Of a stretch of 64,000 bases of DNA, positions 1 through 12,378 are shown piece after piece. Made by a program: the position numbers and the translations under genes. The notes under the pieces were generated by a model. That model was not told where the DNA came from, searched no databases, and worked only from the letters and a program-made list of their open reading frames with translations. Each line of letters opens with the position of its first letter. The stretch's first letter is position 1. Source of the DNA: Epiperipatus broadwayi (taxonomy: Eukaryota; Onychophora; Udeonychophora; Euonychophora; Peripatidae); the NCBI GenBank assembly GCA_028023455.1, contig JAQFVV010012537.1, forward strand, positions 1,924,001-1,988,000. The letters run 5' to 3'.

Positions 1-439
1 CTAATATCAGCTTTAAATTGTAAAAACAATAAATAATTGTGATATACTTCTGGCTTACATCTAATTTTGGATTCATATATGCAATTTATATTATTACTAC
101 AAACAATTATAAACATTTATGACATCAATTAAAAAAGTAGTTTATTAATAAAATATTTATTAGAAATAGTAGTACATAGTTCAATATTTTGAATTTTTTT
201 TTTAATGACAAAAAAAATTTATAATAAAATAACATAATTTATATTATTATCAAAAATTTATTTGAGATTGGATTAGTAACAAACATATTAAATTATAGAA
301 AAGTCAACAAAACTGACTTTTTCTAGTAATTTAAATAATTCAAAGGACAACTTAAAAACCAAGATTAAATATCCAAAATGATCACCATTTCTTATTTTTA
401 CACATACTGTTAAAATAGTGACAACTCTCTCCATACAAT
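1..439. other. AT-rich stretch, no gene seen
   Basis: All frames are broken by stops. It holds A/T runs and no recognisable repeat or RNA gene. Confidence 0.6.
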
Positions 440-600
440 AGAAAACAATGGATTCTAGAAGAGTTGTGCATCAAAATCCTTATATAATACCTTCTCATCC
501 AATATCACCAGACTAGTTTCTACTTCATCTATGATGAGCCTTGGATTTGAGAGCACTGCACGAAGATCTTGGGATCTAATGTAATTGCCAGGAGCCAATC
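440..600 (-). repeat. PLE-1 5' repeat unit fragment
   Basis: The minus strand matches the repeat unit at 2283-2860 and 51269-51511: the words GAAACTAGTCTGG, ATATTGGATGAG, GATTTTGATGCACAA and TGTATGGAGAG occur in the same order. The helix II part of the hammerhead-like core seen at 2714 is missing here. The 63-codon open frame at 455-646 lies in this repeat and shows no protein similarity I recognise, so I do not call it a gene. Confidence 0.6.
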
Positions 601-724
601 TTTTATATAAAGCTATGAATTCAAAATAAAAACACAATGTTTTCATTCTAAGCTCATTGTACAGTCATATAAATCTGAACCTAATTCAGTATCTACATTT
701 TATTGGCTCCCTAGAGTGTTTTCA

Positions 725-1335
725 TGAAGATTTGTGATGGTGGTGTTCTAGTTGAATTTTTATATTGAACTATTTCCATCATCTAATATGAGTATTGAAT
801 GTCTTTAGAAACATTTAACTTTACTTAAATATTCCAAATACATTCAACTGTTAGTAATAGCACATCAAACAGGTTAGTATATGCACAATATTTCAAGAGA
901 TATTACTCTCCCCTCTTCTTCGAATGTTGCTAGCCTGACCAGTGACAGTACTAGCATGGGATTCAAACCTGGACTCTTAGATTCTTGAGTATTAAATTTT
1001 AAGGTAACACTCTAACCAACTGAGCCAATTTGCCAAAGGCAACAGTCAGTAGAAATTTCATATACTTATCTATGAGGTTCCTTCTGATTTCTCCACTTTT
1101 TCCTTAAGAGCAAAGTTGATTAGTGGTTTCCATATATTATGTATAGTCACACTAGGTTGGCTTATGTGATTGTTTTCCATTGTCATGTGAGCAGCTTCTT
1201 TAAATTTTCTTCTTTGTACCTTTTCTCTATACAATATTTTTGCATTTTCCCAATTGATCATATGTTCATTGGCACGTACAAGGTCTGCTACTTTAGGCAC
1301 ATCTGTTTTCTCTTCTAATCATCAGCTTGTGTTCT
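725..1335 (-). pseudogene. PLE-1 3' end: GIY-YIG tail, tRNA-like sequence, 3' UTR
   Basis: Five-prime-truncated copy of a Penelope-like retroelement, read on the minus strand. The frame at 1070-1300 (76 codons) holds the end of the GIY-YIG endonuclease and the C-terminal tail of the family, with NWENAKIL, RRKFKEAAHMTMENN and PLINFALKEKVEK. The same words recur at 34210-34546 and 36308-36538. Downstream (lower coordinates) come a tRNA-like sequence at 951-1034 and a conserved 3' UTR ending near 725. Catalytic parts of the reverse transcriptase are absent, so this copy is inactive. It lies head-to-head with the plus-strand copy that starts at about 1336. Confidence 0.75.
951..1034 (-). repeat. 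tRNA-like sequence in PLE-1 3' UTR
   Basis: Minus strand reads TGGCTCAGTTGGTTAGAG (box A-like, with a GCTC/GAG D-stem) and, about 50 bases later, GGTTTGAATCCC (box B-like). The same block lies at the same place in every PLE-1 copy (2010, 29310, 29385, 34080, 36590), so it is part of the element and not a free tRNA gene. The anticodon arm does not fold cleanly. Confidence 0.6.
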
Positions 1336-2009
1336 CATAAGTGCTTTTCAATGGGATGACTGGAAAAAGAAAAGATTTATATAAAACAAACTCTTATGAA
1401 AAATGGTTATCCATCAGCTGTTATTAAGAAAACATTAAATAGACAACAAAAAGAACCATCAAGAGAAAAGACAATTACTGGTACTGTAGTGTACCCATAC
1501 ATTCCAAAAATAGCAGACAAATTAAGGAAAATCTGTAATCAGTATAACATCAGAACAGCTTTCCAGAGCCATACCACACTCTGAGGAATTCTAACCAACT
1601 ACAAAGTTTAAACTTGAAATGCTAAAAAGAAAAAAACTGTATTTATGAAATACCATGTAAATATGGAAGAACACATATTGGTGAGACCTGTTGCCCCATT
1701 GAAAAGCATTTGCAAGAACACAAACCGATGATCAGAAAAGAGAAAACAGATGTGTCTAAGGTAGCAGACCATGTATGTGCCAATGAACATATGTTCAATT
1801 GGAAAATACAAAAATATTGGATAGAGAAGAAAACGTACAAAGAAGAAAATTTAAAGAAACTGCTCAACTGACAATGTCAAAAAATCCCATAAGCCAACTT
1901 AGTGTGACTATACATAATGTATGGTAATCAACTTTGCTCTTAGGAAAAAGTGAAGAAATCAGGAGGAACCTCATAGATAAGTATATGAAATTTCTATTGA
2001 CTGTTGCCC

Positions 2010-2093
2010 TTGGCAGGATGGTGCAGTTGGTTAGAGCATTACCTTAAAATTCAATATTCAAGAATCTAAGGGTCCAAGTTTGAATCCCATGCT
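2010..2093 (+). repeat. tRNA-like sequence in PLE-1 3' UTR
   Basis: Box A-like GGTGCAGTTGGTTAGAGC and box B-like AAGTTTGAATCC, 45-50 bases apart. Same position as in the other PLE-1 copies. Not a functional tRNA gene, because the anticodon stem and acceptor pairing are poor. Confidence 0.6.
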
Positions 2094-2119
2094 ATTACCA
2101 TCACTGGTCAAACCAGAAA

Positions 2120-2158
2120 CACCTGAAGAAGAGGGGAGAATAGTACCTCTCGAAACCT
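2120..2158 (+). ncRNA. hammerhead-like core in PLE-1 3' UTR
   Basis: CTGAAGA fits the CUGANGA box. One extra A is followed by GAGGGG pairing with CCTCTC (6 pairs, one G-T), then GAAA. Related but decayed versions follow the tRNA-like block in the other PLE-1 copies. I could not build a convincing helix I, and the extra A is not canonical, so this is a possible relic and not a proven ribozyme. Confidence 0.3.
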
Positions 2159-2282
2159 TGTGCATATACTTGATGTGCTATTGTTAATAGTTGAATGTAT
2201 TTGGAATATTTAAATTGTTAAATTTTTCTAAAGACATTCAATACTTATATTAGATGATAGAAATAGTTCAATATAAAAATAC

Positions 2283-2860
2283 AAGCTAGAGTCTAGTCTG
2301 GAGTGTTGGATAAGTAAGCACTAGATAGGGATTTCGATGTACAAAGCCTTTAGCATTCATTGATTATTATGGCTTGCACTGAGTGACACTACTGTATTGA
2401 CAGAATTGCTACTGTTTTAACAGCTTGTGCAAGCATAAGAAATGATCATATGATGTTTTAGTGGTTTAAAACAAAACCTGAACAAATCATGATGATGATT
2501 ATGGTTATTAAAAGCCAAAAACATCAAAAAATATAGATACTGAACTGGGCTCAGATTTGTATGACTATACAAATGAGTTTCGATTAAAAACATTATTGTT
2601 TTCATTTTGGACTCATAGCTTTATAGTTAACTAAAAAGGTAAAAGATGTCTGCTGTAGGCTTGCATTAGATCCAAAAATCTAGGTGCAATACTCTCAAAT
2701 CTAAAACTCTTCACTGATGAAGGCCATAAGCTAGAAATTAGTCTAGGGATATTGGGTGAGTAGGCAGATAGGGATTTTGATGCACAAATATTCTACATCC
2801 ATTGATTACTATGGCTTGCACTAGGTGGTATTACTATATAAAGAGAATCACTACATACTT
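2283..2860 (+). repeat. PLE-1 5' repeat region (pseudo-LTR-like), about two units
   Basis: Two partial units of one repeat lie about 445 bases apart: TAGTCTGG..TTGG..GAGTAGGC..GATAGGGATTT..GATGCACAAA..CATTGATTA..GGCTTGCAC occurs at 2296-2385 and again at 2740-2825. The sequence abuts the 3' end of the upstream PLE-1 copy and precedes PLE-1 coding remains at 3310, which places it at the element's 5' end. Copies occur at 440-600, 17870-18430, 22040-23790, 28000-28260, 35340-35460 and 51269-51610. Confidence 0.6.
2708..2749 (+). ncRNA. hammerhead-like motif in PLE-1 5' repeat
   Basis: Helix I strand TCTTCA, then CTGATGA (2714-2720), a short G-G-C/G-C-T helix II flanked by A's, GAAA (2734-2737), then TTAGTC, giving a 2-pair helix III before a GTC cleavage triplet. 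The sequence after it, TAGGGA, pairs imperfectly back to TCTTCA; the family consensus TGGGGA pairs better. The A-A at the base of helix II is not canonical. This is a plausible relic; activity is unproven. Confidence 0.4.
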
Positions 2861-2883
2861 AAAATACAAAAAATGCATTTACT

Positions 2884-2990
2884 ATGTCTTTTAATATATA
2901 GGGTATATGAGCACAGACATTCACATGACCCACCATTCTCCACATATATAGATACAGGTATATAATAAGCCTGTGTGTTTCAGTTATGTT
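2884..2990 (-). repeat. partial HHR-F2 element end
   Basis: The reverse complement matches 44480-44545 (GAATGGTGGGTCATGTGAA, GCTCATATA, CCTATATATTA). It is followed on the plus strand by TATAATAAGCCTGTGTGTTTC, which also follows the 44.4 kb copy, but there in the opposite relative orientation. Fragment only; no ribozyme core. Confidence 0.5.
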
Positions 2991-3309
2991 TTTTAATGTA
3001 TATTGATTCATAATTTACAGTATCACTGTTGTTCTATTTTTCCTATAATTTAACTATATTTAGATATAAAAAAGTTCATAATTTATTTCAACTTTGTATT
3101 TGTTATGCTATTTACACTATAATCTATTATTATTGTATTTCAACAAAATCACTATGAATGCATTGTATATTTAATTTCATATTTGTATGGGTTCTTAAAA
3201 TCCATTAAGATTTATTATTAATAATACTCTAGAAATTCACTATTATAAAATTTGTCAATATTTTTTTTCAAGATCCTTTAAGACAGCCCTTTGTCAGAGA
3301 TTCTAAATA

Positions 3310-4600
3310 TCTTGTGAAATAGAAAGAATTGATAACTAAGCAAGTTTTGATATGGAAGGTTCATTGAAAAATTTACTTAGTGATAAAGAATTATCTATTG
3401 TAAGAAAAAGATTAAGTGAAAATAATAGAACTTTTCATATTGATAATATAATGGAACTATTAACATTTTGCATATCAACAATATACTTCCAAAAAAATAC
3501 AACACAAAATTTTTCCAACAAAATCAAAAAGTTATAGGTTCACTACTTAAATTCCTAATTCAAAAATATTTATATAAAAAGACTTAAATTCACAACTATA
3601 GATATTACTTTACTTCCATCAAAAGTCTAGCATCACTAAGTTGATGTTACATTTGTTTTATGGTACTATGGTTAAGAACTATTACAACATTTTACACAAA
3701 TTAATAACATTCCACTTCAATTCAATTCACAAGAGAATTAAAACAAGAACAAAAATTAACATTCTTAAAGGTTCTACTGGCAAGATTATCTCATAAGAAA
3801 ATCAAAACTAATGTTTATGGAGAACACACTTATAAAAAAATATCATATATATATCTAATTATGACAGAAATATAAAAAATGTAAATTATATTATCATTAT
3901 GAAACAAAAAAGTTAATGACTGGGGTAAAAGTCTAAAATAGAACAAACGTATTAATGGTTATCTATCAGTTGTAATTAACAAAGCTTTAAATAAACAAAA
4001 GAAAAAAGTGATAGATAATACAGTATATTCATACATATCAAGTACAGTAAACAAAAAGTCTGCAAATAGTATATTAGAATAACTTTCCAAAGCCAAAGTA
4101 TATTGTGAGGAATCCTAACCTCTACAAAACTTAAATTTCAAATGCTGAAAAACCACGAACTGCATCTAAGAAATACTACATTAATGAGTAAGCATATATT
4201 CTGGTAAAACTAACTATATTACTAAAAAATGATTAAAAGAGCATAAAACAATGAATAAAAAGAAAATATAGCAGATTATACTGTGCTAGTCAGTATATGT
4301 TTGAAAAAACAGAAGAATAGTGAGCAGGGGGGGGGGGATAAAAGAATTAAAGTTTAAGCAAGCAGTATACATAATATTGTTAAATAATGACATAAACCAA
4401 CCTAATGTGATTATCTATGTTTGCAAAATACTCATTATTATTGTTCTATTGACTCTAGCATTTGACAGAACAACAAAGTCTATTAGGGAATCACTTTAAA
4501 TTCAGTATTCATTTCAATTCTTACTAACAATCATTACTGGACTAGCCAATAATCTGAAAAGGAAAAGAGAATAATATTACTTAAAATGTTATGTTCCATT
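3310..4600 (+). pseudogene. decayed PLE-1 copy, reverse transcriptase to 3' UTR
   Basis: The frame 3352-3537 (61 codons) ends with IDNIMELLTFCISTIYFQ, the segment that precedes the catalytic fingers/palm block of PLE reverse transcriptases; the same words recur at 35323. From 3580 to 4310 the DNA runs parallel to 35590-36370: YVDD-flanking region, FLDVLVTR-type block near 3760, connector, GIY-YIG Cys region. It has many substitutions, indels and stops. The tRNA-like block and 3' UTR are barely recognisable at 4440-4600. A run of ten G at 4327-4336 interrupts the endonuclease tail. Clearly non-functional. Confidence 0.6.
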
Positions 4601-7090
4601 TACTAACAAATGAATTTATATAGAAAAATGTAAAAAATTTGAACTTTTTTTAAAAAAAACCTTTAACAATTTCAACTAAATAGTGAAAAGAATTCATTAT
4701 ATAATTGCATAGTAACAACACCTTTAAAAAAAAGATGCTTTACAAACCTGAAAAAATGGTAATTTTTATTGTTTAATCAGTGTTGAAATTTAGCAATAGT
4801 TTCTAAAAAAAACTAGTATCCAATTTTTAAATGAGATCTATTTTTAATATAACTATCATTTTATTTTAAATTCCAAATTACTATCATTTTATTTTAGAGT
4901 GTTTTAATCTATGGTTTACCCAAGCTTATATAATATTGTCTTCTTTTATAGTTCTACTTCTACCCATAATTCATAAGATCCCATTGTTTTAAACATTAAT
5001 GCATCTGCATTTCTTATTAGTGATATTTTTGCATACATAAAAAGTTAATTCATGTATTGTGCAACAATTAACAACAGACCTTTCTTGTTCATACAATCAA
5101 TGCTATACCACATTGTTATTAAACAAATAATATTTAAACTTCATATGAACTCTTATACATAATTAATCCAGTCAATTATTTATTTACTTTTCTTGCATTT
5201 TATTTAATATTAAATATACTATCTCTTTATATACTTTCTTACATATATCATTTACAACTTTCTTAAACACTTTAACAATACTATTTTTTATATGAAAAAT
5301 TTATTCTAACAGTTTCACTGTCTGGCAGTCATCATCAGAGCTTTTTACATTACAAAATTACTCACCTCTTTTAATTAAATACAAAAATACAATAATTAAT
5401 TTATTTATGTCTTAGAAGATTATTGAGTAATTGAAACAATGACAATATTTAATGCAATTTAAATATCGTAAAATTTTAATTTATATATATTGTGTGTGTA
5501 TTGCTTTTATATTTTAATTTCATGCACAAATAAAGTAATAAGCAATGAAAGACAATACAAGATTCTTGACTAAGTCAAATTCCCATACATTGGTAACTAT
5601 AGCATACTTACAACGTATATAAAATTATATTTCAAAACTAATTTTAAAATTTCTTAAAACTGAGGTATGTATGTGTTTTAAGTCGAGTTGAATAAATTAG
5701 AATAAAACGATGTAAATATATTTTTGATACCTTCATTTATAATTTATTTCATTAATAATTAATGCTAATATTTATAATAAATTAAATGGAAATAATATTT
5801 TTCTGACATTCTCGCCTCATTTTTTTTATTTACTATCTTCAGTCGCTTAAGTGAATGCAATCAAGCATCGTGTTATATATCTCGGTTCACTGCACCGTCT
5901 GGTATAATGGATTGTGTTTGTTGCACTTGTAATTATATCCTTAATCCTTTAATAGTAAGCACATTAATTCTGACTTCAATCTTTTTTTTTGCATTCTTTA
6001 TTTGCGTTTTAATTTCTTCTTTTGTTTTGTTTTGTTGAAATAATTGTACTCATAAGATGCTATTATTAAACACATGAATATTTTTTTTTTAAAAGAGTAT
6101 ACGTCAGCCATGACGGTAATACCATTTAGATAGTTATTAATTAGTGGTAAGTTATCAAGCATTATACAAATATATTTTTAATAGTAATCTTAGAATTTAA
6201 TAAAAACTATCTTTAAAAATTAATAATGTAAGTATAAATGTATAATTTAATGATTTTTTTTAAACTTCCGGATATGAACATTTTACTAAAAAGATGTTTT
6301 AAATATATATTCTTTTTAAATAACTTAAATATTTGTAAATTATGTAAATTAATTGCAAGAAAATCTTATTTTATTTCAATTGTAGAAATAATAATAATAA
6401 TAATTTGCTTATAAGTTGTAATAGTAACAAAAATTTTAAATATTAGAAACTATTTTGTTACCTTTGGAAATTGCGGTCTACCGAAGATTTGATTGTATAA
6501 ATTTTCCCGCCTTCGTTCACAGAATTTATTGAATTTTGTTCCTATTGCTAATTTTACAATTCATGATCCGCAGACGTTGTAACAATTTAAAGAAACAAAT
6601 TAAATTACTTTTAATATCTAAATAAAATATATAGTCTATTTAACATTTATTTATTATTTGAAAGTAATGATTATTTGATCGATCTAATTTTAACAAAGTG
6701 AATGCTAAAATTTCAGTTGCTAAAGAATTTTGATTTTTTTTTTTTTTTAAATTATCATCTCTTTTAAAAATGATGGGAAGTTTTAGCTTATATAAAAATC
6801 TAGTGACCAAGGAATAATATTCGAACACCATAAATTGTTTAATAAATCTAAAGTTTTAACAAAATGTTACTCTGAGAATTAATCTTTATTTCATTCATTT
6901 GTATAACCTTTCACAATAAAATATTTTCATTTTAAATTTTTTATAATTATTTTTTATATAAGATATTTCCATATGTATTGTAAAGTTTCTAATAAAAACT
7001 TTATTGTGTGTGTGAATCTATATCAATAAGACAGGAAACAAACAATAAATACATACTTAAGATATTCATGAAAATTGATCTATGCAAGTA
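4600..7090. other. AT-rich stretch without a gene
   Basis: No supported coding region. It contains a 17-bp near-duplicate (ACTATCATTTTATTTTA, about 4851 and 4881), a possible hammerhead-like core on the minus strand (5293-5345), and long A/T runs. The short frame at 6640-6831 has no family features. Confidence 0.5.
5293..5345 (-). ncRNA. isolated hammerhead-like core
   Basis: Minus strand reads CTGATGA, then a hairpin with ACTG pairing to CAGT, then GAAAC. Two unpaired bases sit between the CTGATGA box and the helix, and no helix I partner is obvious. It may be a relic of another PLE 3' end. Confidence 0.2.
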
Positions 7091-8044
7091 CACCTGGGTC
7101 TCGTTTTATGCGGATTATTTTAATGCGATTTTGAAGTTATGCGATTCATATTTCTTCTTAATATCTTTCATATTTTACTATATTTATTAGATATCAAGAA
7201 ATTTAAATTATTAATAACTTACTTTGACTTGAAATACTTTTTTTTTTTTCAAAAATATAACGTTATATTAATAGCAGCTAACGTGAATATGGCCTGAAGC
7301 TGTATTTAGAACTTAGCTTCTATGTAAATAACCTATTTATACTAATGAGTAAATAATAATAATAATAGATTTATACTTACATATAAAAATATCGCAATAA
7401 ATATTCAAAAAATTTAAACTTTTAAAACGTATTATGTTATATATAACAGAAATAAATAATCTTTTAGATTTTTAAAATAAAAAATGAAGATTTTATAAAC
7501 TGAAAATAATCTTTCTAATGATAATAATGTTTTGATTGCGATATCATTTTTTTAATATAGAAACAGAAAACCATTAACACAGCACAAGACTGAAAATGGC
7601 GCTAGTTGTACATCACATCACGAATAAAAATAAAGTGGCTTAACAGGTTTCTCTGTGCATAATTGCTGAGAGATTCTTGACTTCGTTTAAGGAGAAGCCA
7701 CAATACATCACATCACACCGAATCTGATGTCTTACCAGTTTACAAAAGAACGCTAGCTGTAATGATTAAAATATGTCTGAAAAATGTAAAATTAAATACT
7801 GTAGTAATAAAAAAGTAAAAAAAGTTTGTCTTGTATTTTTTTTTTTTCAAATATTTGAAATTTTTTATTAGCCATATTTTATTTGCTTGCTTTTTTAATG
7901 CAAATTTTAAAGTAATTTTTCTTTGTTGCTTTGCTTTTATGCGAATTCTGAAATTTACAGCACCTATCGCCCATTTTTCAAGGTAAATTAAGTCTATTTT
8001 TGTGCGATTTTTTTTAATGCTGGTTTTCTGTGGAACCTATCTGC
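7091..8044 (+). mobile_element. Tigger/pogo-like MITE, copy A (right end lost)
   Basis: Begins after a TA (7089-7090) with CACCTGGGTCTCGTTTTATG and continues with GATTTTGAAGTTATGCGATTC, as in the copies at 14176 and 47432. The right half (7840-8044) matches them up to GGAACCTATCT, but the terminal inverted repeat (TTTTACGCG..GAGACCCAGG in copy B) is missing. No transposase frame. TA target sites and ends rich in TTTTATGCG suggest the Tc1/mariner superfamily, pogo/Tigger branch; that assignment is inference. A short retroelement piece is inserted at 7627-7735. Confidence 0.75.
7627..7735 (+). mobile_element. short LINE-tail/SINE insertion inside the MITE
   Basis: About 90 bases (TTTCTCTGTGCATAATTGCTG, AGATTCTTGACTTCG, AAGGAGAAGCCA) match the end of the LINE fragment at 26945-27015. 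CATCACATCAC flanks both sides, consistent with an 11-bp target duplication, although the element's own tail also ends in CATCACAT. Copy B of the MITE lacks this insert. Confidence 0.55.
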
Positions 8045-8059
8045 AGCAAGCATTTGGAC

Positions 8060-8412
8060 TATTATGCAAATTAAACCAAATAAAACTGCAGAACCAACCA
8101 TGAGACTAGGGTAGAGTAGCAACACATTATCATGAAGTGCAGTGTACACTAATGTGAAAAACAATGCATGCAGACTATAATGCAGTGAAGTGTACACTTA
8201 ATTCAGTAATGAAAGAATGTGGAAGATTATCTTACTTCATCTGCAAAAGTATTCAATGTAAAAACAACCAGAATGCAAGTTAGTTGAAATACTAACATAT
8301 CTAATTTTTTAATACATATATAGAATAAATAAACTCTAATTGTTAAGTTTTAATGTAAACTTTCATATATGTATGAAAATTTATAGTGATGGCATATATA
8401 TATATATATGAC
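8060..8412. other. spacer, no gene seen
   Basis: The 67-codon minus frame at 7994-8197 overlaps the MITE end and has no recognisable features. A (TA)n microsatellite lies at 8394-8409. Confidence 0.5.
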
Positions 8413-8664
8413 AAACAAAAACTTCTGAAATAAATTCTAATATACCAAATACCAATATATAAAAATAAATAATAGAGCAAACCCAGCTTATGGTATGACT
8501 GCTATCCTGAGTATCATTTTAGAGTTAAAATTGTTTTAAAAAAATCTTTTTTAAAATTCTACCCAGGATACCAGCCATACCATAAGCTATCTATACCTAT
8601 TATTTATTTGTATATATTGATAGTTTGTATATTGTAGAATTTATTCCAGAGGATTTTGTTTATT
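8413..8664. repeat. fold-back (inverted repeat) element
   Basis: Two arms of about 100 bases, left 8413-8515 and right 8565-8664, are reverse complements with roughly one mismatch in six. Matching words are CAGCTTATGGTATGACTGC / GCCATACCATAAGCT and AAATAAATAATAG / CTATTATTTATTT. The spacer is about 50 bases and AT-rich, without a coding frame. Confidence 0.7.
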
Positions 8665-11600
8665 ATATATTATTTTATTTGATTTTACATATATGTTATT
8701 GATCATTAATGCCTTAGAAATTCTATTGATTTTATATCTTGTTCAGGTATAGATGTTAATGCTACAGTTATATAAATAACTTATATACAAAATGTGTGTA
8801 CATATACATGTCGATTTTTGGTTTTCCTTTTCTCTATCAAATAAGCGCAAAAACATGACACTTGATTAATAAACTTAAAAAAAAAGATCTATTCAAATTG
8901 ATCTTAGAATAAATACATTGTCTAAGGATAAGAAAATCACTTACTAATTAATTCAGCAATTACAAAAATTAATAATTAACTCAATAAAATATTTGCACTT
9001 TTGCAATAGTAGAATTCACACATTTATAAGAGAGGTATTTAATATTTAATAAGTGTATGCTCTCATGGTAGAAAGCATATTTTCCTCTTGACTTTTACTA
9101 TCACTTTTTAATGACATGTCTTTCAGATGTAATTACCTAAAGCAAATCTATTTTATATATGCCTATATATGGATAAATCCTTAGATACCCTTTCAGTTAT
9201 GTAATTTTTATTTTGAAAGTAAGACTTGTGTAAATTTTTAAATGAGATAAAATAATTTTCTATGTACATACAAGCACACTCTGTCTTCTTTTAATATATT
9301 AATAACTGAATAAATATATTTATTTAAAAATTAGTTACTTATTTTTGAGTTAATGGCCAAAAAAAAAGTTTAAAGTGAAAGTTTTTATTGTAATAAATCT
9401 GTAACTGGGGAAATTTTTCTTATGAAATATTTTTATTAAAGCACCTGTTAGAAATAATGTTGATTTGTAAAAAAAAATCAATATGGTTGGATCATGCAAA
9501 ACTTCATCCAATTAGTTTCACAAATAATAGTTTTTTACATAATTCAATTTTAAAAAATTGTATTTTTATGTTATTATTTTAAAATAAATCAATCAATTTA
9601 TAAGTAAAAGGGAGAATTTTAGTTTTCTTTATGAATATTTTAAAGAAAAAAAGCTTTTCTCATTTTGGAAAAACCATATGGATATTCCAAATAAAGAATA
9701 ACTGAGCTAATATAATGATACAGACCGTAAAGAAATTTACTGTAATCGAAGTTATACATCTGCATCTGAGTTCACATATTATTTTCAAAATAATATTATT
9801 TTTTATTAATATTATTATTTTCAAACATGAGTAATCTATTGCAGAATAAAGATTTTTAAAGTTTAATCCAATTTTTCTGATCCATTTTTTTTTCTACATT
9901 ATTTCAGCAAACTTTCTTACTTATTCATCTCATATGTAGTCATTTTAGATTGTTTACATTCTCTTGGAGTCCAGTTTAAGTTTTATAATTATCATAATTG
10001 CTTATAGTTTTAAGTATTGTACTCTTTTATAATATCATATCTAGTTTTTGTAATTTTTCAATTATGTCCATGATATTTGTTTGTTTTCTTATATATTTTT
10101 TTCATTTTGTGATCTTCAGTTTCTGCCTCACTGTGCTATTAAGCATCCAGGTCTCAGATCAATATGCAAGCTGGTAAAATGCATCTATTTAAAACTTTTT
10201 TTTTCAAATGCATTGTACATATTTCAATATAATGTTGTTTTTATCTAAGCAAGTTTAATTTCATATATTAGGTTTTCATCTGTATTAAAAATATGACCAA
10301 GACTGGTTGTAGTTGTTATTAATTTCTTCGAATTCATGCTGTTCTCAAAAAGCAATTTTTAAATAAACAACAAAAATGATAGATTTAAAAAATTCTTTGA
10401 GGATTTTTCTATTTTGTTTCAAAAATATTTTTATAAAAGAATTTTTTTGATAGATGTGAATTTCCAAACAAGCTTAGGATAGCTAACCTATAATCAACAT
10501 GACTTAATTTTTTATTTATTAGTTAGTAAATGGATATCTATTTGTAGCTATGGTATAAAATAAACAAAGAAAGTTTCTATAACTTTTACCATTTGTAATT
10601 TACTATCCTATTAAGTAATGCTTTTTATGTTTCAGTTCTTTATTGGGGATATAATAGTATTTTTCCGCTATGGACTATTTTCTCTATATAAACTGTAAAT
10701 ATCATGAATTTTGAATATTAGAGATATTTTCATTGCTCATATAATGTCTAACACATTCTATTCATAACAAAAAATATACTTCATTAGTTACTTGCAATTC
10801 CATAATTAATATTATAATCAGCTTCGATAATTTTGCATTTTAAAAAAAGCTTCTCGATATCATTTCTTTCATTTTTTAGTTAGAATGTTTTTATGAATAA
10901 TTAATCCAATGAAATCCATTATTGAGTATAAGATATTCACAGAAAACCAAAAAATTCATAAATAAATGTCTAAAATTGTTTCATACTTTTAGTTAATGGT
11001 ACTTTCTTTTGCAAGCAGCTTATCAAAAAGTGATGAAATATCTTTATTATTAATGACATGAGACAAAAAAAACCAAGACTAATTTTCAACACTTACTTAT
11101 TTTGATTTAGCTGAGCATAGTTTTTTTTTTTTAAATGGCTACATTAATTAAATAAGAAGTAACATTGAAGTCATATAAAACATTAACCATTTGATATTGA
11201 ATCACAAATAGTGATATTAGAGAATGATGGAATAATGTGACATTATCAATAAAAATTTGGGGAAACAAAGAATATATGTGTCATTATCTACAGACACGAG
11301 AAACACAGGACATATGCACCTCTGTCTTTAGTCACTTCAACTTCACAAAATAATATGCTGTTAAAAAATATTTTCTTAACATTTCAAATAGGATAAGTTT
11401 CTAAATAAATTGCAAGAATCATTATAACAAGTGACATATCTTAAGCATTTTAGATATTTATGTAATTGTCAAAGTAAACTTTGATAATTGTGTTTTAAAC
11501 ATAAAGTATTAAATTCCATATATTTTTTCTAAAACTTTTAAGTTATTTTAAAAAATTAAATATATATTTTTTTATTTCCTCTAATTTCTACTGCTCATAT

Positions 11601-12378
11601 GAACACTGAAAATGCAAATGACTTATATTATTAACTCCACTTATCAACCATTTTAGTAAATTGTTTTTCTTTTTTCAAAGATAATTAAAAAATGTAACAT
11701 TGTACACAATGTATTCCAATTATACCAATGATTTTTTTTATTCATTGCACTTGTTAACATGAACTTGTGATTTAAAATTTATTTTAAAATTTCTAATTTG
11801 ACTTATTTTTGGAAATAACCAATAATATACAGCTTGAGAAAACATGAATCAATGTGTTGATTCTTTAGAAGATAACAACAACAATAATGGCTAAGTCTAT
11901 CTTGTTGATTTTTAAAAGTCATGTAATCATGATTATCAAAAAGACATCTGAGAAATGTTGAAATCTGTTGGTTAGCAATAAGGTATTGTAACCAGTTGGA
12001 TTACATCACACACACTAATATAGTGTATGTGAATATATATATATATATGTAAAATAAAGGAAAAGTAGAAATAAACATAGAATAAATTTTTGTAGATATT
12101 TCACCTATTTTTCTATATTTTCTAAAATAAAATAATAACAAGTAAAGAGTTAAATAACTCTGGTTTTAAAATAAAATTTCATTATGAAATTAATATTTTA
12201 AAAAAGGTCTTAATAAATATAAATATTGTATTGTTATTATTATTCTGATTGTGAAATGTAAAAACAATACTTGTTTTTGAAATTTTTTTAATTAATTAAA
12301 ACATATATGTTTTCAAAGGGATTAGAGAGCTAAAAATAAAAGCTGTTTTTAATCAAGATCTTATCACCTTAGATGATT
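8665..12378. other. long AT-rich gene-free stretch
   Basis: Stops in all frames, A/T homopolymers and a (TA)n at about 12033-12048. I see no repeat or RNA I can name. Confidence 0.55.

Larger units (their letters stand above)
1336..2290 (+). pseudogene. PLE-1 copy, connector plus GIY-YIG and 3' UTR
   Basis: Plus-strand partner of the copy at 725-1335. The frame 1396-1584 carries the linker between reverse transcriptase and endonuclease (MKNGYPSAVIKKTLNRQQKE, VVYPYIPKIADKL, ICNQYNIRTAFQSHTTL). After a stop the GIY-YIG region continues in other frames at 1618-1950: the Cys pair and 'RTYIGET' zone, and the tail, are recognisable against 36180-36540. Frameshifts and stops show it is dead. The 3' UTR follows: a tRNA-like block at 2010-2093 and a hammerhead-like core at 2123-2155. 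PLE-1 5' repeat sequence begins directly after, as in head-to-tail PLE insertions. Confidence 0.75.

Noticed and set aside
2010-2093. A free tRNA gene
   Set aside because: The block recurs at the same place in each PLE-1 copy, and the anticodon arm and acceptor stem do not pair as in a functional tRNA.
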